From the NCBI GenBank assembly GCA_965662685.1, contig CBFIIQ010000002.1, positions 62,001 to 126,000 of the forward strand: DNA of 64,000 nt, in the 5' to 3' direction. Positions 63,403 to 64,000 of this stretch are shown here, in pieces; position 1 is the stretch's first letter; each line of letters starts with the position of its first letter. The translations under genes and the position numbers were made by a program. The notes beneath the pieces are model-generated. The model saw only the letters and a program-made list of their open reading frames with translations, searched no databases and had not been told where the DNA came from. Origin of the DNA: Eutrophocola sp965662685. Lineage in GTDB: Bacteria > Pseudomonadota > Gammaproteobacteria > Pseudomonadales > Pseudohongiellaceae.

Positions 63403-63960
63403 ATGGATAAAAAGCAGCATCTCATCTGGATTGACCTGGAAATGACGGGCTTGATCCCGGAAAGTGACCGGATTATTGAAATTGCCACAATTGTTACCAA
63501 TACCGATCTGCAGATTATTGACGAAGGCCCGGTCCTTGCCATTCATCAACCTGAGTCATATATCGAAGGCATGGATGACTGGAATAAACGCCACCATGGT
63601 GCCTCCGGTTTAATAGAGAGGGTACGTCTGAGTCTGAATAACGAGAGTGAAGCGGAACAGGCCACTATCCGGTTTCTCGCCAAGTATAGTGATCGTGGAT
63701 TTTCGCCAATGTGTGGTAACAGTATCTGCCAGGATCGACGCTTTCTTGCCCGCTACATGCCAACACTGGAAGCCTTTTTTCATTACCGCAACCTGGATGT
63801 CAGCTCTATCAAGGAATTGGCCAAGCGCTGGCGGCCGGATATTGCGGATGGCTTGAAAAAAGAAAGTTCGCACAAGGCCCTGGAAGATATTCGCGATTCC
63901 ATTGATGAATTACGTTATTACCGAGAACATTTCTTTAAAACTTCCCGCCCTTCCAGCTGA
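63403..63960 (+). CDS. orn: Oligoribonuclease
   Basis: A 185-residue DEDDh 3'-5' exonuclease. IWIDLEMTGLIPESDRIIEI holds the first Asp and Glu. The stretch CGNSICQDRRFLARYMP holds the third acidic residue, and SSHKALEDIRDSI the last pair. It degrades nanoRNAs including pGpG from c-di-GMP turnover. It is the last gene; 40 bases of non-coding follow. Confidence 0.97.
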   Translation: MDKKQHLIWIDLEMTGLIPESDRIIEIATIVTNTDLQIIDEGPVLAIHQPESYIEGMDDWNKRHHGASGLIERVRLSLNNESEAEQATIRFLAKYSDRGFSPMCGNSICQDRRFLARYMPTLEAFFHYRNLDVSSIKELAKRWRPDIADGLKKESSHKALEDIRDSIDELRYYREHFFKTSRPSS

Positions 63961-64000
63961 AAATTCTGTTTTCATCAGCAAGTCCTGATGCAATGGTTTT

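Overview
The window reads as ordinary chromosome of a Gram-negative, aerobic or facultative gammaproteobacterium, probably marine and of the Pseudomonadales/Cellvibrionales type. The evidence is the set of genes: LPS core genes (waaF, waaG, waaP, hldE, waaA), TolC, a TonB-dependent receptor, RpoH, FimX, CmoA/CmoB, EpmA/EpmB/EF-P, and two runs of gene order shared with other gammaproteobacteria (tolC / yqiB-cpdA-yqiA-parE-parC, and epmB/efp/epmA ... psd ... rsgA/orn). No rRNA, tRNA, prophage or CRISPR array was seen. Species cannot be named from the sequence.

Layout. 1-9.6 kb: the end of an FtsX-type ABC permease with an AttH-like lipoprotein, a PepSY membrane protein, an AT-rich methyltransferase, an acyltransferase-3 protein, a pair of related 4-TM membrane proteins behind a perfect FNR-type site, a MATE exporter and a TSUP transporter. 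9.7-14 kb: a DUF35/thiolase-like pair, a cytochrome c lipoprotein, a complex repeat block, a nitroreductase and a beta-propeller lipoprotein. 14-20 kb: rpoH, two secreted or exported phosphoesterases and a TonB receptor. 20-28.6 kb: DUF423, trmB, a YgjP-like protease, DUF3820, leuA divergent from an Lrp-type regulator, a HIT protein, cmoA-cmoB and a RAYT-family protein.

28.7-43 kb: a lone GspE/PilB ATPase, then the LPS core and lipid A locus: waaF-waaG-waaP, a GT-C protein, an LpxL acyltransferase fused to a kinase-like domain, hldE, an aldo/keto reductase-FAD oxidoreductase pair, waaA and tolC. 43.8-50.5 kb: yqiB, cpdA, yqiA, parE, parC. 50.5-57 kb: a signalling block with a soluble GNAT-like/histidine kinase fusion, a convergent LqsR-like response regulator, a membrane protein with a degenerate class III cyclase domain, and FimX. 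57-64 kb: the EF-P beta-lysylation genes epmB, efp and epmA, then an RDD protein, psd, a rhodanese, rsgA and orn.

The most unusual signals are: (1) the GNAT-histidine kinase fusion next to an LqsR-like regulator whose phospho-acceptor is Asp107; (2) the LpxL-pseudokinase fusion; (3) a RAYT protein that has lost both HUH histidines, in a genome that carries REP-type palindromes; (4) heptamer CAAGNNN arrays arranged as inverted arms at two loci; and (5) two paralogous 4-TM proteins behind an FNR box. All functional statements are from reading the sequence and from memory of the families; no search was run.
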